From the NCBI GenBank assembly GCA_027001345.1, contig JALTMS010000144.1:1-7211 (forward strand): a stretch of DNA of 7,211 nt, read 5' to 3'. Below the pieces are notes generated by a model. That model had not been told where the DNA came from and ran no database searches. It saw only the letters and a program-made list of their open reading frames with translations. Positions within the stretch are counted from its first letter, which is position 1, and every line of letters begins with the position of its first letter. Below are positions 1-6,227 of the stretch, one piece after another. The stretch comes from Acidobacteriota bacterium. GTDB taxonomy: Bacteria > Acidobacteriota > Polarisedimenticolia > J045. The position numbers were made by a program, and so were the translations under genes.

Positions 1-1374
1 GATCTGGTCTCGCCCCAGGCCCGCGCCCTCGATCACGACCCGCTCTACATCGAGCTGGCCGACGAACAACTCGAAGCCAGGATCAACCAGGCCTGGTACC
101 AGGTTTCCGAAGCCGCCGCCGACGGTGACGAAATCTCGTCCCTCGGCTTGCCGGAGGGTACGCGGCGCGTGCGCTTCCGTTGGGCCGACGGCGCGGGACT
201 CGAGGTGGAGAAGACGATCTTTCTCCCGGGGGACGGAGCGTTCCTCGCGTGGATCGAGTGGGACGTTCGCTGGCAGGGCCGCTCGCTGGACGATGCGGCG
301 ATTTGCTGGGGACCGGGGATTTCCCGATCGAACCCGGGGGATGCCAAGAACCGCTATGCTTACCGCGGTCGCGCGATCGCCGCTCTGTCTTCGGGCATCG
401 AACGCTACAACCCCTCCAAGGTCGATGGAGACATCTCCTGGCCTGCGGCCCTGGCGCCCCGCTGGATGGCCCTCGACGCGCAGCACTTCGCGGTGGCGAT
501 GATTCCGCGCCAGCCGGGAGTCGGCATGGTGCGCCGCTTCGATCTGGCGAGCCTGGGAGACAGCGCCGAAGAGCAGAATCTGGCCATCGCGACCACCGCC
601 CGGGAAGTGGTGATCTTCGGCGGGCCGAAGGAAAACCACCTGCTCAAGGCGCTCGATCAGAGGCTCGGCGTCGATCTGACCAGTCTGGTGAACTGGGGCT
701 TTTTCGGTTTCCTGGCCCGGCCGCTGTACTTCGCGCTGGCCTGGCTCGAAAGGGGTGTGGGCAACTGGGGCCTGGCGATCATCGTGATCACCGTGGTGAT
801 CAAGTTGATCTTCTTCCCCTTGACCCAGAAGTCGATGGTCAACATGCGGCGGACCCAGCAGCGGATGGCCAAGCTTCAGCCCAAGGTGCGCAAGATCAAG
901 GAGAAGTACCGGGACAAGAAAGACATGGAAGCCCGGCGGAAGATGAACGAGGAGATGATGGCACTCTACAGCCGCGAGGGGGTCAATCCGATGGCCTCGC
1001 TAACCGGCTGTATGCCGATGTTGCTCCAGTTGCCCGTACTCTACGCGATGTACACCGTGCTGAGTGTAGCCACCGAACTGCGGGGTGCTCCCTTTTTCGG
1101 CTGGATTCACGATCTCTCGGCTCCGGATCCCTACCTGGTCACGCCGCTGGTGATGGGCGTGACCATGCTCGGGCAGCAACTGCTGACCCTGACCAAGACC
1201 GAGGATCCCCAGCAGAAGAGCCAGCAGCGAATGATGCTGATGATGCCGGTGATGTTCACGTTCTTCTTCCTGCGCTTGCCCAGCGGTCTGGTGCTCTACT
1301 GGCTGGTGAACAACATCCTCGGCATCGGCCAGCAGGTGCTGATCAACCGCCACGCGGAACGGGCGACCGAGTAG
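1..1374 (+). CDS. yidC: YidC membrane protein insertase, 5'-truncated by window edge
   Basis: Inner-membrane insertase that inserts and folds membrane proteins, alone or with SecYEG. The frame is open from base 1, so the visible 457 residues lack the start, TM1 and the beginning of the periplasmic domain; E. coli YidC has 548. Visible residues 1 to about 225 are the beta-rich periplasmic domain typical of Gram-negative YidC. TM2 (about 257-276) follows the GNWG motif, then a charged coiled-coil cytoplasmic loop C1 (about 277-330, with the ALYSREGVNP stretch), TM3 starting at TGCMPMLLQLPV, the ELRGAPFFGWIHDLSAPDPY segment, TM4, and TM5 with the FLRLPSGLVLYW signature. The groove position held by Arg366 in E. 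coli is Lys here (visible residue 268, VVIKLIFFPL), which keeps the positive charge. Followed after 24 nt by jag, its usual partner. Identity is very secure. Confidence 0.97.
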   Translation, partial: DLVSPQARALDHDPLYIELADEQLEARINQAWYQVSEAAADGDEISSLGLPEGTRRVRFRWADGAGLEVEKTIFLPGDGAFLAWIEWDVRWQGRSLDDAAICWGPGISRSNPGDAKNRYAYRGRAIAALSSGIERYNPSKVDGDISWPAALAPRWMALDAQHFAVAMIPRQPGVGMVRRFDLASLGDSAEEQNLAIATTAREVVIFGGPKENHLLKALDQRLGVDLTSLVNWGFFGFLARPLYFALAWLERGVGNWGLAIIVITVVIKLIFFPLTQKSMVNMRRTQQRMAKLQPKVRKIKEKYRDKKDMEARRKMNEEMMALYSREGVNPMASLTGCMPMLLQLPVLYAMYTVLSVATELRGAPFFGWIHDLSAPDPYLVTPLVMGVTMLGQQLLTLTKTEDPQQKSQQRMMLMMPVMFTFFFLRLPSGLVLYWLVNNILGIGQQVLINRHAERATE

Positions 1375-1389
1375 CGAGAACGAAAGCGT

Positions 1390-1393
1390 GAGG
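1390..1393 (+). promoter_or_regulatory. Ribosome binding site of jag
   Basis: GAGG lies 5 nt before the ATG at 1399, inside the 24-nt gap after the yidC stop. It supports that ATG as the start and co-translation from the yidC message. Confidence 0.6.
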
Positions 1394-1398
1394 TTCTG

Positions 1399-2202
1399 AT
1401 GAGCGACGAGAGACTCAGGTTCGAAGGCAGGGATATTACCGAAGCGGTGGCCGCGGCACGGCGGCATTTCGGGGTGGCCCGGCACGACCTCGGTTACGAG
1501 GTGATCCGCAAGGCGGGGGTGGGAGAGGTCGCCGAGCCCGGTGCCGCGATGGTGGAGATCGAGGCCTGGAAGCAGCCGGGGGCCAGACCGCGTCCCGAGC
1601 CGCCGACCGACGATGGCTACGGGCGTGGGCGCCGCGAGCGGCGGGATCGGCCGGAGCGTCGTCCCCGGCGCGAGGAGCGTCAGGCCGAGCCCTTCGAGCA
1701 GCCGCCACTGCTTGCCGATCCCGAGGTCAGCGATGTGCGGCAGATCCTCGAGAAGCTGGTCAACGCCCTGGTCATCGGTCTCGACCTGCGGCTCTACGTC
1801 GAAGAGATCGTCGAAAACGGCGTCGGTCTGCGGGTGCGGATGAGTGGTGGTGACGTGCCCCTGCTGCTCGAAGAGCAGGCCGAGGGCCTGGAGAGTTTCC
1901 AGTACCTGGCCAATCGCATCCTGCATCGGGACGGGCGGATTCCGGGGCGGGTTTCCTTCGATGCCGGAGACTACCGCGCCAGGCAGGAACAGGCCCTGCT
2001 CGAGCAGGCCCGTAGTGCTGCCGAAGAGGTGATCCGCAGCGGCCAGACCCACAAGATGCCGCCCATGGGACCCTACGAAAGGCGACTGATCCACCTCGCC
2101 CTGTCCGAAATGGAGGGCGTGCGGACGTACTCCACCGGCAGCGGCTACCGTCGCCGGCTGCACATCGCGCCGCGCTCGAAGGAAGGTGGCGAGGAAAGCT
2201 GA
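1399..2202 (+). CDS. jag: Jag/KhpB-type RNA-binding protein (Jag_N, KH, R3H) with degenerate KH loop
   Basis: Cytoplasmic RNA-binding protein of the SpoIIIJ-associated (Jag/KhpB/EloR) family, 267 aa. The N-terminal Jag_N domain spans about residues 4-57 (RDITEAVAAARRHFGV, then LGYEVIRKAGVG). A low-complexity linker rich in Arg, Pro and Glu spans about 59-105. The KH domain spans about 112-185, and the C-terminal R3H domain about 200-258 (MGPYERRLIHLAL, with the Arg228-x3-His232 signature, then STGSGYRRRLHI). In the KH domain, where family members have G-K-R-G-x-T-L before the ALQYL helix, this protein has EEQAEGL before SFQYL, so the GxxG loop that normally contacts nucleic acid is missing. 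RNA binding may therefore rest on R3H and the basic linker. In Gram-positive bacteria the family affects division and wall synthesis; the role here is unproven. The stop overlaps the next start as TGATG. Confidence 0.92.
   Translation: MSDERLRFEGRDITEAVAAARRHFGVARHDLGYEVIRKAGVGEVAEPGAAMVEIEAWKQPGARPRPEPPTDDGYGRGRRERRDRPERRPRREERQAEPFEQPPLLADPEVSDVRQILEKLVNALVIGLDLRLYVEEIVENGVGLRVRMSGGDVPLLLEEQAEGLESFQYLANRILHRDGRIPGRVSFDAGDYRARQEQALLEQARSAAEEVIRSGQTHKMPPMGPYERRLIHLALSEMEGVRTYSTGSGYRRRLHIAPRSKEGGEES
2191..2196 (+). promoter_or_regulatory. Ribosome binding site of the cysteine hydrolase gene
   Basis: GAGGAA lies inside the 3' end of jag, 5 nt before the ATG at 2202. Together with the TGATG stop/start overlap it indicates translational coupling of the two genes. 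Confidence 0.6.
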
Positions 2203-2801
2203 TGTCTTCGGTCGAGCTACTCGATGCCTCCCGCAGCCTGCTGCTGGTGATCGATCTCCAGGGCAAGCTGATGGAAATGATCGCCCGCCCCGACCTGGTC
2301 GTGGCCGGCACCCGCCGGCTGATGGAGATCGCCGAGATCTTCGAGGTGCCGGTGCTGCTCACCGAGCAGTATCCGCAGGGCCTCGGACCGACCCATCCTC
2401 AGGTCCGGCAGACCTTCGACCAGCTTCGTACCCGCAAGGATTTCCTGACCAAGACGAGTTTCGGCTGCTGTGGAGACGACGGCTTCGGCCGGGCCCTCGA
2501 CGGACTGCTGCCGGGGATCGATGCCTCACGTCGCCAGATCGTCGTCGCCGGGATCGAGGCGCACATCTGCGTGATGCAGACCACCGTCGAGCTGCTGCGC
2601 GCGGGCCATCAGGTCCACCTCTGCTGGGAGTGCATTTCGTCGCGGGGCGAAGAGTATCGTCGTCACGCCCTCGACCGGATGCAGCAGGCCGGCGCCCAGT
2701 TGACCAATCACGAGTCGGTGGGCTTCGAGTGGGCGCGGGACGCCGGACATCCGGGATTCCGGCAGCTCAATCGCCTGCTGCGCCAGGGGCAGTTGACCTG
2801 A
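2202..2801 (+). CDS. Isochorismatase-family cysteine hydrolase
   Basis: A 199-aa single-domain alpha/beta hydrolase of the isochorismatase-like (YcaC/ISOC) superfamily, predicted cytoplasmic with no signal peptide. The family's Asp-Lys-Cys catalytic triad is visible: Asp18 in LLLVIDLQGKL, Lys84 in FLTKTSFGCCG, and nucleophile Cys123 in VAGIEAHICVMQT. The strand/turn segment VPVLLTEQYPQGLG (about 49-62) is also typical. Length is normal for the family. Members cleave various amides and related bonds (nicotinamide, N-carbamoyl compounds, isochorismate). The EAHICVMQT form resembles the broadly distributed ISOC1/ISOC2/YcaC-like group, whose substrates are mostly unknown, so no substrate is assigned. 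It starts on the ATG overlapping the jag stop and ends 5 nt before the PBP start. This is not a usual member of the yidC-jag cluster; a link with RNA modification or wall metabolism would be speculation. Confidence 0.9.
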   Translation: MSSVELLDASRSLLLVIDLQGKLMEMIARPDLVVAGTRRLMEIAEIFEVPVLLTEQYPQGLGPTHPQVRQTFDQLRTRKDFLTKTSFGCCGDDGFGRALDGLLPGIDASRRQIVVAGIEAHICVMQTTVELLRAGHQVHLCWECISSRGEEYRRHALDRMQQAGAQLTNHESVGFEWARDAGHPGFRQLNRLLRQGQLT

Positions 2802-2806
2802 GATCC

Positions 2807-5068
2807 ATGGCCGGTGTGCGCTGGTCGGCGGCTCTGCTGATCGGAGCCGGATTGCTGGTCACCGCCTTTCCCGCGGTGCTGGCCGGTCGTCTCGACCAGC
2901 AAATCGGCCGCAGTGAGGTGCGGGTCTACTCGAGCCCCTTTTCCGTATTGCGTGGCGCGGATCTGGAAGCCATGGATCTTCCCCGTCGCCTCGACCGTCT
3001 GGGCTACCGGAGGGTTCACCAGCGGCCCACGGCAAGTGGAGAATACTTCTGGGGCCGGCAGACCTTCTGGATCTTCCAGCGTGCTCATCGCTCCGCTGGC
3101 CGAGACCATCCCGCTCGGCTGACTGGACTCGAGCTGGATCCGAACGGGCGCGTGGTGGCGGCGATCGATTCCCGGCGCTCGCCGATCTCCCGCCACCGGG
3201 ACGTCCTGCTGGAGCTGGAGGGCGAGGTGCTTGCCGAGTCCCTCGACGAGCTGCGCGCCCCCCGGGAACCGGTCACCCTCGCGCAGCTTCCCGAGAGCGT
3301 CTGGCGCCCGGTGCTGGCCGCCGAAGATGCGCGTTTCTTCGAACACGGGGCGCTCGACACGCGTTCGCTGGCTCGGGCCGCGCTGGCCAACTTGCGGGCC
3401 GGCCGGGTGGTGCAGGGGGGAAGCACGATCACCCAGCAACTGGTCAAGAACCGGGATCTCAGCCCCCGGAGAACCCTGACCCGCAAGGCCAGCGAGGCGG
3501 TGCTCGCTCTGGCGCTGGAGAGCGAGTACGACAAACGCGAGATTCTCGAGGCCTATCTCAACTCGGTCTATTTCGGCCAGGTGGAGGGTGTGGCGATCTA
3601 TGGTCTGGGACGGGCGGCGCGGACGTTCTTCTCCCGTCCCGCAGCGGATCTGTCCCTGGCGGAGGCGGCCGCGCTGGCGGCGCTGATCCAGGCCCCCAAT
3701 CGCCTGTCCCCCGTGCGCCACCCCGAAGCTCTGCGCAAACGACGGGACTGGGTTCTCGGTCGTATGGAAGAGCTGGGATGGGCTTCGGCGAGTCAAGTCA
3801 GCGCCGCACGGCAGCGCGGCGTCGAGCCGCACCTGACTCGACCCCGCTCCACCGCTCCCCGGGCTTTCCTGCGCTTCGTGCGGGATTTCCTCGCCGAGCA
3901 TCGCCGGGGAGGACATCGCTGGGCCGGTTCGAGAATCGAGACCACCCTCGATCCGCTGGCGCAGGCTGCTGCGGTCGAGGCCGTCGCCCAGGGTCTCGAG
4001 CGCCTGGAGCGGAGCCGGCGCTCGCTGGCGGGCAGCGATCTGTCAGCGGCTCTGGTTTCCCTCGATGCGAGCAGCGGCCGCGTGCTGGCATGGGTCGGTG
4101 GCGACCCCCGGCGGCGGGATGGAGAGCTTTTCGACCGGGTGCGCCAGGCGCGCCGGCAGCCGGGATCGGCGATCAAGCCACTGCTGTTGCTCGAAGCCTT
4201 CGAGGATTGTGGAGATCGACGCCCCCTGACCCTGGCGAGCCGGATCGCCGACGAACCACTGGTGATGGAAGTCGACGATCAACTCTGGCGGCCGAAGAAT
4301 TTCGATCATCGCTTTCACGGCGTGGTGAGTCTGCGGAGGGCCCTGCGCGAGTCCTACAACGTTCCCTTCGTACGGATTGCGCGATGGTGTGGCCTGGAGG
4401 CGACCGCGCGTCGCCTGCGCCGGGCGGGCCTCGACCTGGGCCAGGCACCTCCTCCCTCGTTCTCACTGGGGGCGGTGGAGGTCGCACCCCTCGAACTGGC
4501 CTCGGCTTACCAGGTCATTGCTGCCGGTGGCAGGCGCCGCGATCCCTTCCCGGTCTTTCGGGTCGAGCGATCCGGCGGGAAGAAGGTGTTCGGCTGGCGC
4601 GGGCGCTCGCGTCGCGTGGTCACTGCGTCCACCGCGTGGCTGGTCCACACGGCGCTGCTCGATGCGGTCGAGCGCGGGACCGCCCGGGGCGCGGCGCTCG
4701 AGGGGCTGCCCGCAGCAGCCAAGACGGGCACTTCCTCCGATCTGCGCGATGCCTGGCTGGTGGGTCACGTGGGCCGGGTCGTCACCGCCGTCTGGGTCGG
4801 ACGGGATCGCGGAGAGAGTCTGGGACTCACCGGTGCCCAGGCGGCTGTGCCGATCTGGAAGGCGTACATGCAGCGCGCGGCGCGGGCCTGGTGGAGCGGT
4901 CCGAGCCAGGCTCCGCGAGGCATCGTGGTCAAGCAGATCGACCCCCACACCGGTCTGAGGGTGCGAGCATGGATCGGGCGGGGGCGGCCGGAGGTCTTTC
5001 GCTCACGGGTCCTGCCCCCGCGCAAGGCGCTGATCGGGCGCAGCCCGGCGGTGGAGGTGGTTCGCTGA
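2807..5068 (+). CDS. mrcB-like: Class A penicillin-binding protein, PBP1b-like (GT51 glycosyltransferase plus transpeptidase)
   Basis: Bifunctional peptidoglycan synthase, 753 aa, anchored in the inner membrane with its domains in the periplasm. It polymerises lipid II and crosslinks stem peptides. A TM anchor lies at about residues 7-27, with almost no cytoplasmic tail. A UB2H-like module of PBP1b type follows at about 45-130 (LDRLGYRRV, GEYFWGRQ). The GT51 domain has catalytic Glu173 in EDARFFEH, GGSTITQQ at 204-211, and Glu230 in RKASE. The transpeptidase domain has nucleophile Ser454 in SAIK, SYN at 516-518 and KTGT at 639-642. All key catalytic motifs are present, so both activities are expected. 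In GT motif 1 the usual HxGxD reads HGALD (Gly to Ala). ATG 2807 is preferred because the TM anchor follows at once and the hydrolase stop is 5 nt upstream. The Shine-Dalgarno is weak, suggesting reinitiation. The frame is open further upstream, but that stretch lies under the hydrolase gene. In E. coli UB2H binds LpoB; no such partner is visible here. Confidence 0.94.
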   Translation: MAGVRWSAALLIGAGLLVTAFPAVLAGRLDQQIGRSEVRVYSSPFSVLRGADLEAMDLPRRLDRLGYRRVHQRPTASGEYFWGRQTFWIFQRAHRSAGRDHPARLTGLELDPNGRVVAAIDSRRSPISRHRDVLLELEGEVLAESLDELRAPREPVTLAQLPESVWRPVLAAEDARFFEHGALDTRSLARAALANLRAGRVVQGGSTITQQLVKNRDLSPRRTLTRKASEAVLALALESEYDKREILEAYLNSVYFGQVEGVAIYGLGRAARTFFSRPAADLSLAEAAALAALIQAPNRLSPVRHPEALRKRRDWVLGRMEELGWASASQVSAARQRGVEPHLTRPRSTAPRAFLRFVRDFLAEHRRGGHRWAGSRIETTLDPLAQAAAVEAVAQGLERLERSRRSLAGSDLSAALVSLDASSGRVLAWVGGDPRRRDGELFDRVRQARRQPGSAIKPLLLLEAFEDCGDRRPLTLASRIADEPLVMEVDDQLWRPKNFDHRFHGVVSLRRALRESYNVPFVRIARWCGLEATARRLRRAGLDLGQAPPPSFSLGAVEVAPLELASAYQVIAAGGRRRDPFPVFRVERSGGKKVFGWRGRSRRVVTASTAWLVHTALLDAVERGTARGAALEGLPAAAKTGTSSDLRDAWLVGHVGRVVTAVWVGRDRGESLGLTGAQAAVPIWKAYMQRAARAWWSGPSQAPRGIVVKQIDPHTGLRVRAWIGRGRPEVFRSRVLPPRKALIGRSPAVEVVR

Positions 5069-5083
5069 TATCATCCCGATCCC

Positions 5084-5097
5084 GCCGATACGTCGGC
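5084..5097 (+). other. Small hairpin with TACG loop just after the PBP gene
   Basis: GCCGA, TACG, TCGGC form a 5-bp stem with a UNCG-type tetraloop, 15 nt after the PBP stop. No T-run follows, so it is at best a weak terminator or an RNA 3'-end stabiliser. Short stems are common at this GC content. Confidence 0.25.
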
Positions 5098-5209
5098 CCC
5101 TGGCTCGAAGTGCCGCCAGTGAGGACGGGTCGGGCTCCGGGGGATCGTTTCGGTGCTCGAGCATCCCGGGTGTGACCTCTGGTCATGCCACGGCGGGAAG
5201 GCCTACCTG

Positions 5210-5241
5210 CGGGCCGCCGCGCAGGCATCTGCGGCGGTTCG
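5210..5241 (+). other. Intergenic stem-loop between the PBP gene and the DUF481 gene
   Basis: CCGCCGC (5214-5220) and GCGGCGG (5231-5237) form a perfect 7-bp stem around a 10-nt loop. In RNA it extends through two G-U pairs and two G-C pairs to 5210/5241, giving 11 pairs. No T-run follows. It could end the upstream operon, or lie in the leader of the DUF481 message about 73 nt before its start. The rest of the 245-bp spacer holds only two short palindromes, TGCTCGAGCA at 5154-5163 and TGACC-TCT-GGTCA at 5173-5185, and no convincing promoter box. Confidence 0.35.
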
Positions 5242-5295
5242 GTTCGCAAGCTCGCAAATGTGGTGGGATCGCCCGCCCTGCGGTCCGACCGGTAC

Positions 5296-5305
5296 AGAAG
5301 GGGAG
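5296..5305 (+). promoter_or_regulatory. Ribosome binding site of the DUF481 gene
   Basis: The purine-rich AGAAGGGGAG ends 8 nt before ATG 5314. It is the strongest Shine-Dalgarno region in the window, suggesting a well-translated gene. Confidence 0.65.
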
Positions 5306-5313
5306 AAACGTAG

Positions 5314-6147
5314 ATGAGGAAACTCGACAAGGTATTGTTGCTCGGTCTCGTCCTGGTACTGGCAGTCGCTTCGGCTCCGGCCGAAGAGGCTGAAAAAGAC
5401 TGGAGCAACACTGCTGAATTCGCTGCCGTGATCACTGGAGGCAACTCCCAGACCACGACCCTGTCGATCAAGGACACCTTCAAGAAGACCTATGCCAACG
5501 GAGAGCTGACCGTTGGCATGGTCGCGCTGAAGGCCAAGCAGACCGACAGCAACCCGCGCAACTCGGGCGGCAATCTGATCGTCGATGAGATCACCAAGAC
5601 CAATGCGGAGTACTACTCCTTGGAGGGCAAGTACCGCGGCCAGATCCGCGAGGGGTTTTTCTGGTATGCGGGAGGCGGCTGGGAGCGCAACAAGCCGGCC
5701 GGCCTGGACAACCGCCTGAACGCCGGCGGTGGACTCGGCTATTCGATTCTCAAGAATGCCACCAGTGAGCTGAGCGGGGAACTCGGCGTCAGCTACGTCG
5801 ACGAGAGCTACCTCGCGGGCACGCTTCCCGACGGGGCGGACTATCTCAATACCCGTGCTTTCATCGGCTACACCCGCAAGCTCAGTTCGACTGCGACCTT
5901 CGACACGTCAGCGGAGTTCTTGCAGAACATGGAAGACTCCGATGATTTGCGGGTCAATGCCGAGGCGAGCGTGACGGCCAGCCTGACGAGCAAGCTGGCG
6001 CTCAAGGTCGGCTACAGCATCAAGTACGACAAGAGCCCGGTGACCACGCTTCTGACGGACCCGGCCGACCCCCTGGCGCCCCCCGTGCTCTTCGAGTTCG
6101 ACGACACCGACACCATCTTTGCCGCCTCGCTGGTCATCAACTACTGA
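5314..6147 (+). CDS. DUF481 family outer-membrane beta-barrel protein
   Basis: A 277-aa secreted protein of the DUF481 (YdiY-like, 'salt-induced outer membrane protein') family. The signal peptide covers residues 1-23: a KLDK basic start, the hydrophobic core VLLLGLVLVLAVAS and a probable cut after APA. The mature part opens with DWSNTAEFAAVITGGNSQT, the family's typical first strand and glycine turn. It continues with alternating amphipathic strands (LEGKYRGQI, FWYAGGGWERN, LGYSILKN, LSGELGVSYV, AFIGYTRKL, ALKVGYSIKYDK). It ends in FAASLVINY, whose terminal aromatic residue suits recognition by the BAM machinery. Function in the family is poorly known; channel or envelope-stress roles are only suggested. 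It has its own strong ribosome binding site after a 245-bp spacer and is followed by a strong hairpin, so it is probably a separate transcript. By eye its sequence is less GC-rich and richer in Lys, Asn and Thr codons than the upstream genes. Confidence 0.88.
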   Translation: MRKLDKVLLLGLVLVLAVASAPAEEAEKDWSNTAEFAAVITGGNSQTTTLSIKDTFKKTYANGELTVGMVALKAKQTDSNPRNSGGNLIVDEITKTNAEYYSLEGKYRGQIREGFFWYAGGGWERNKPAGLDNRLNAGGGLGYSILKNATSELSGELGVSYVDESYLAGTLPDGADYLNTRAFIGYTRKLSSTATFDTSAEFLQNMEDSDDLRVNAEASVTASLTSKLALKVGYSIKYDKSPVTTLLTDPADPLAPPVLFEFDDTDTIFAASLVINY

Positions 6148-6158
6148 TCCCACGACAG

Positions 6159-6188
6159 GCACGAGCGCTTCGGTCGAGGCGCTCGTGC
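6159..6188. terminator. Likely bidirectional terminator stem-loop between convergent genes
   Basis: GCACGAGCGC (6159-6168) and GCGCTCGTGC (6179-6188) form a perfect 10-bp inverted repeat around a 10-nt loop, 12 nt after the DUF481 stop. The convergent zinc-finger gene ends at 6228, so the stem suits both transcripts. There is no T-run on either strand, so it is not a canonical intrinsic terminator. It may need Rho, or serve mainly as a 3'-end barrier. Confidence 0.55.
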
Positions 6189-6207
6189 AGATGGCGACGC
6201 GGGATCG

Positions 6208-6220
6208 GCGGCTTCGCCGC
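6208..6220 (-). terminator. Short hairpin directly after the zinc-finger gene
   Basis: Read on the minus strand, GCGGC-GAA-GCCGC is a 5-bp stem with a GAA loop containing GCGAAGC, a motif known to form very stable mini-hairpins. It starts 7 nt after the anti-sigma stop and is followed 19 nt later by the larger 6159-6188 stem. The two in tandem could block read-through toward the DUF481 gene. There is no T-run. Confidence 0.35.
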
Positions 6221-6227
6221 GAGCGGC

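Noticed and set aside
148..150. TTG at 148 as the yidC start
   Set aside because: The frame is open to base 1 and the upstream codons encode continuing periplasmic-domain sequence, so the gene starts outside the window.
180..1391. Plus-strand reading frame (403 codons) overlapping yidC in another frame
   Set aside because: Typical GC-rich shadow; the true frame encodes conserved YidC membrane segments.
1000..2163. Long antisense reading frame (387 codons) across the yidC end and jag
   Set aside because: It is a shadow of two clear genes in GC-rich DNA. Its translation is low-complexity (His, Gln, Gly, Leu rich) with no recognisable domain.
2186..2806. Upstream extension of the PBP frame
   Set aside because: The frame is open there but lies under the hydrolase gene and its translation has no domain. 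ATG 2807 directly precedes the membrane anchor.
2708..3916. Long antisense reading frame (402 codons) across the PBP gene
   Set aside because: The overlapping plus-strand frame carries all the GT51 motifs; the antisense product matches no family I recognise.
3778..5175. Plus-strand reading frame (465 codons) in another frame of the PBP gene
   Set aside because: Its product is Arg/Gly/Pro-rich and featureless, and it overlaps the transpeptidase domain with intact SAIK, SYN and KTGT motifs.
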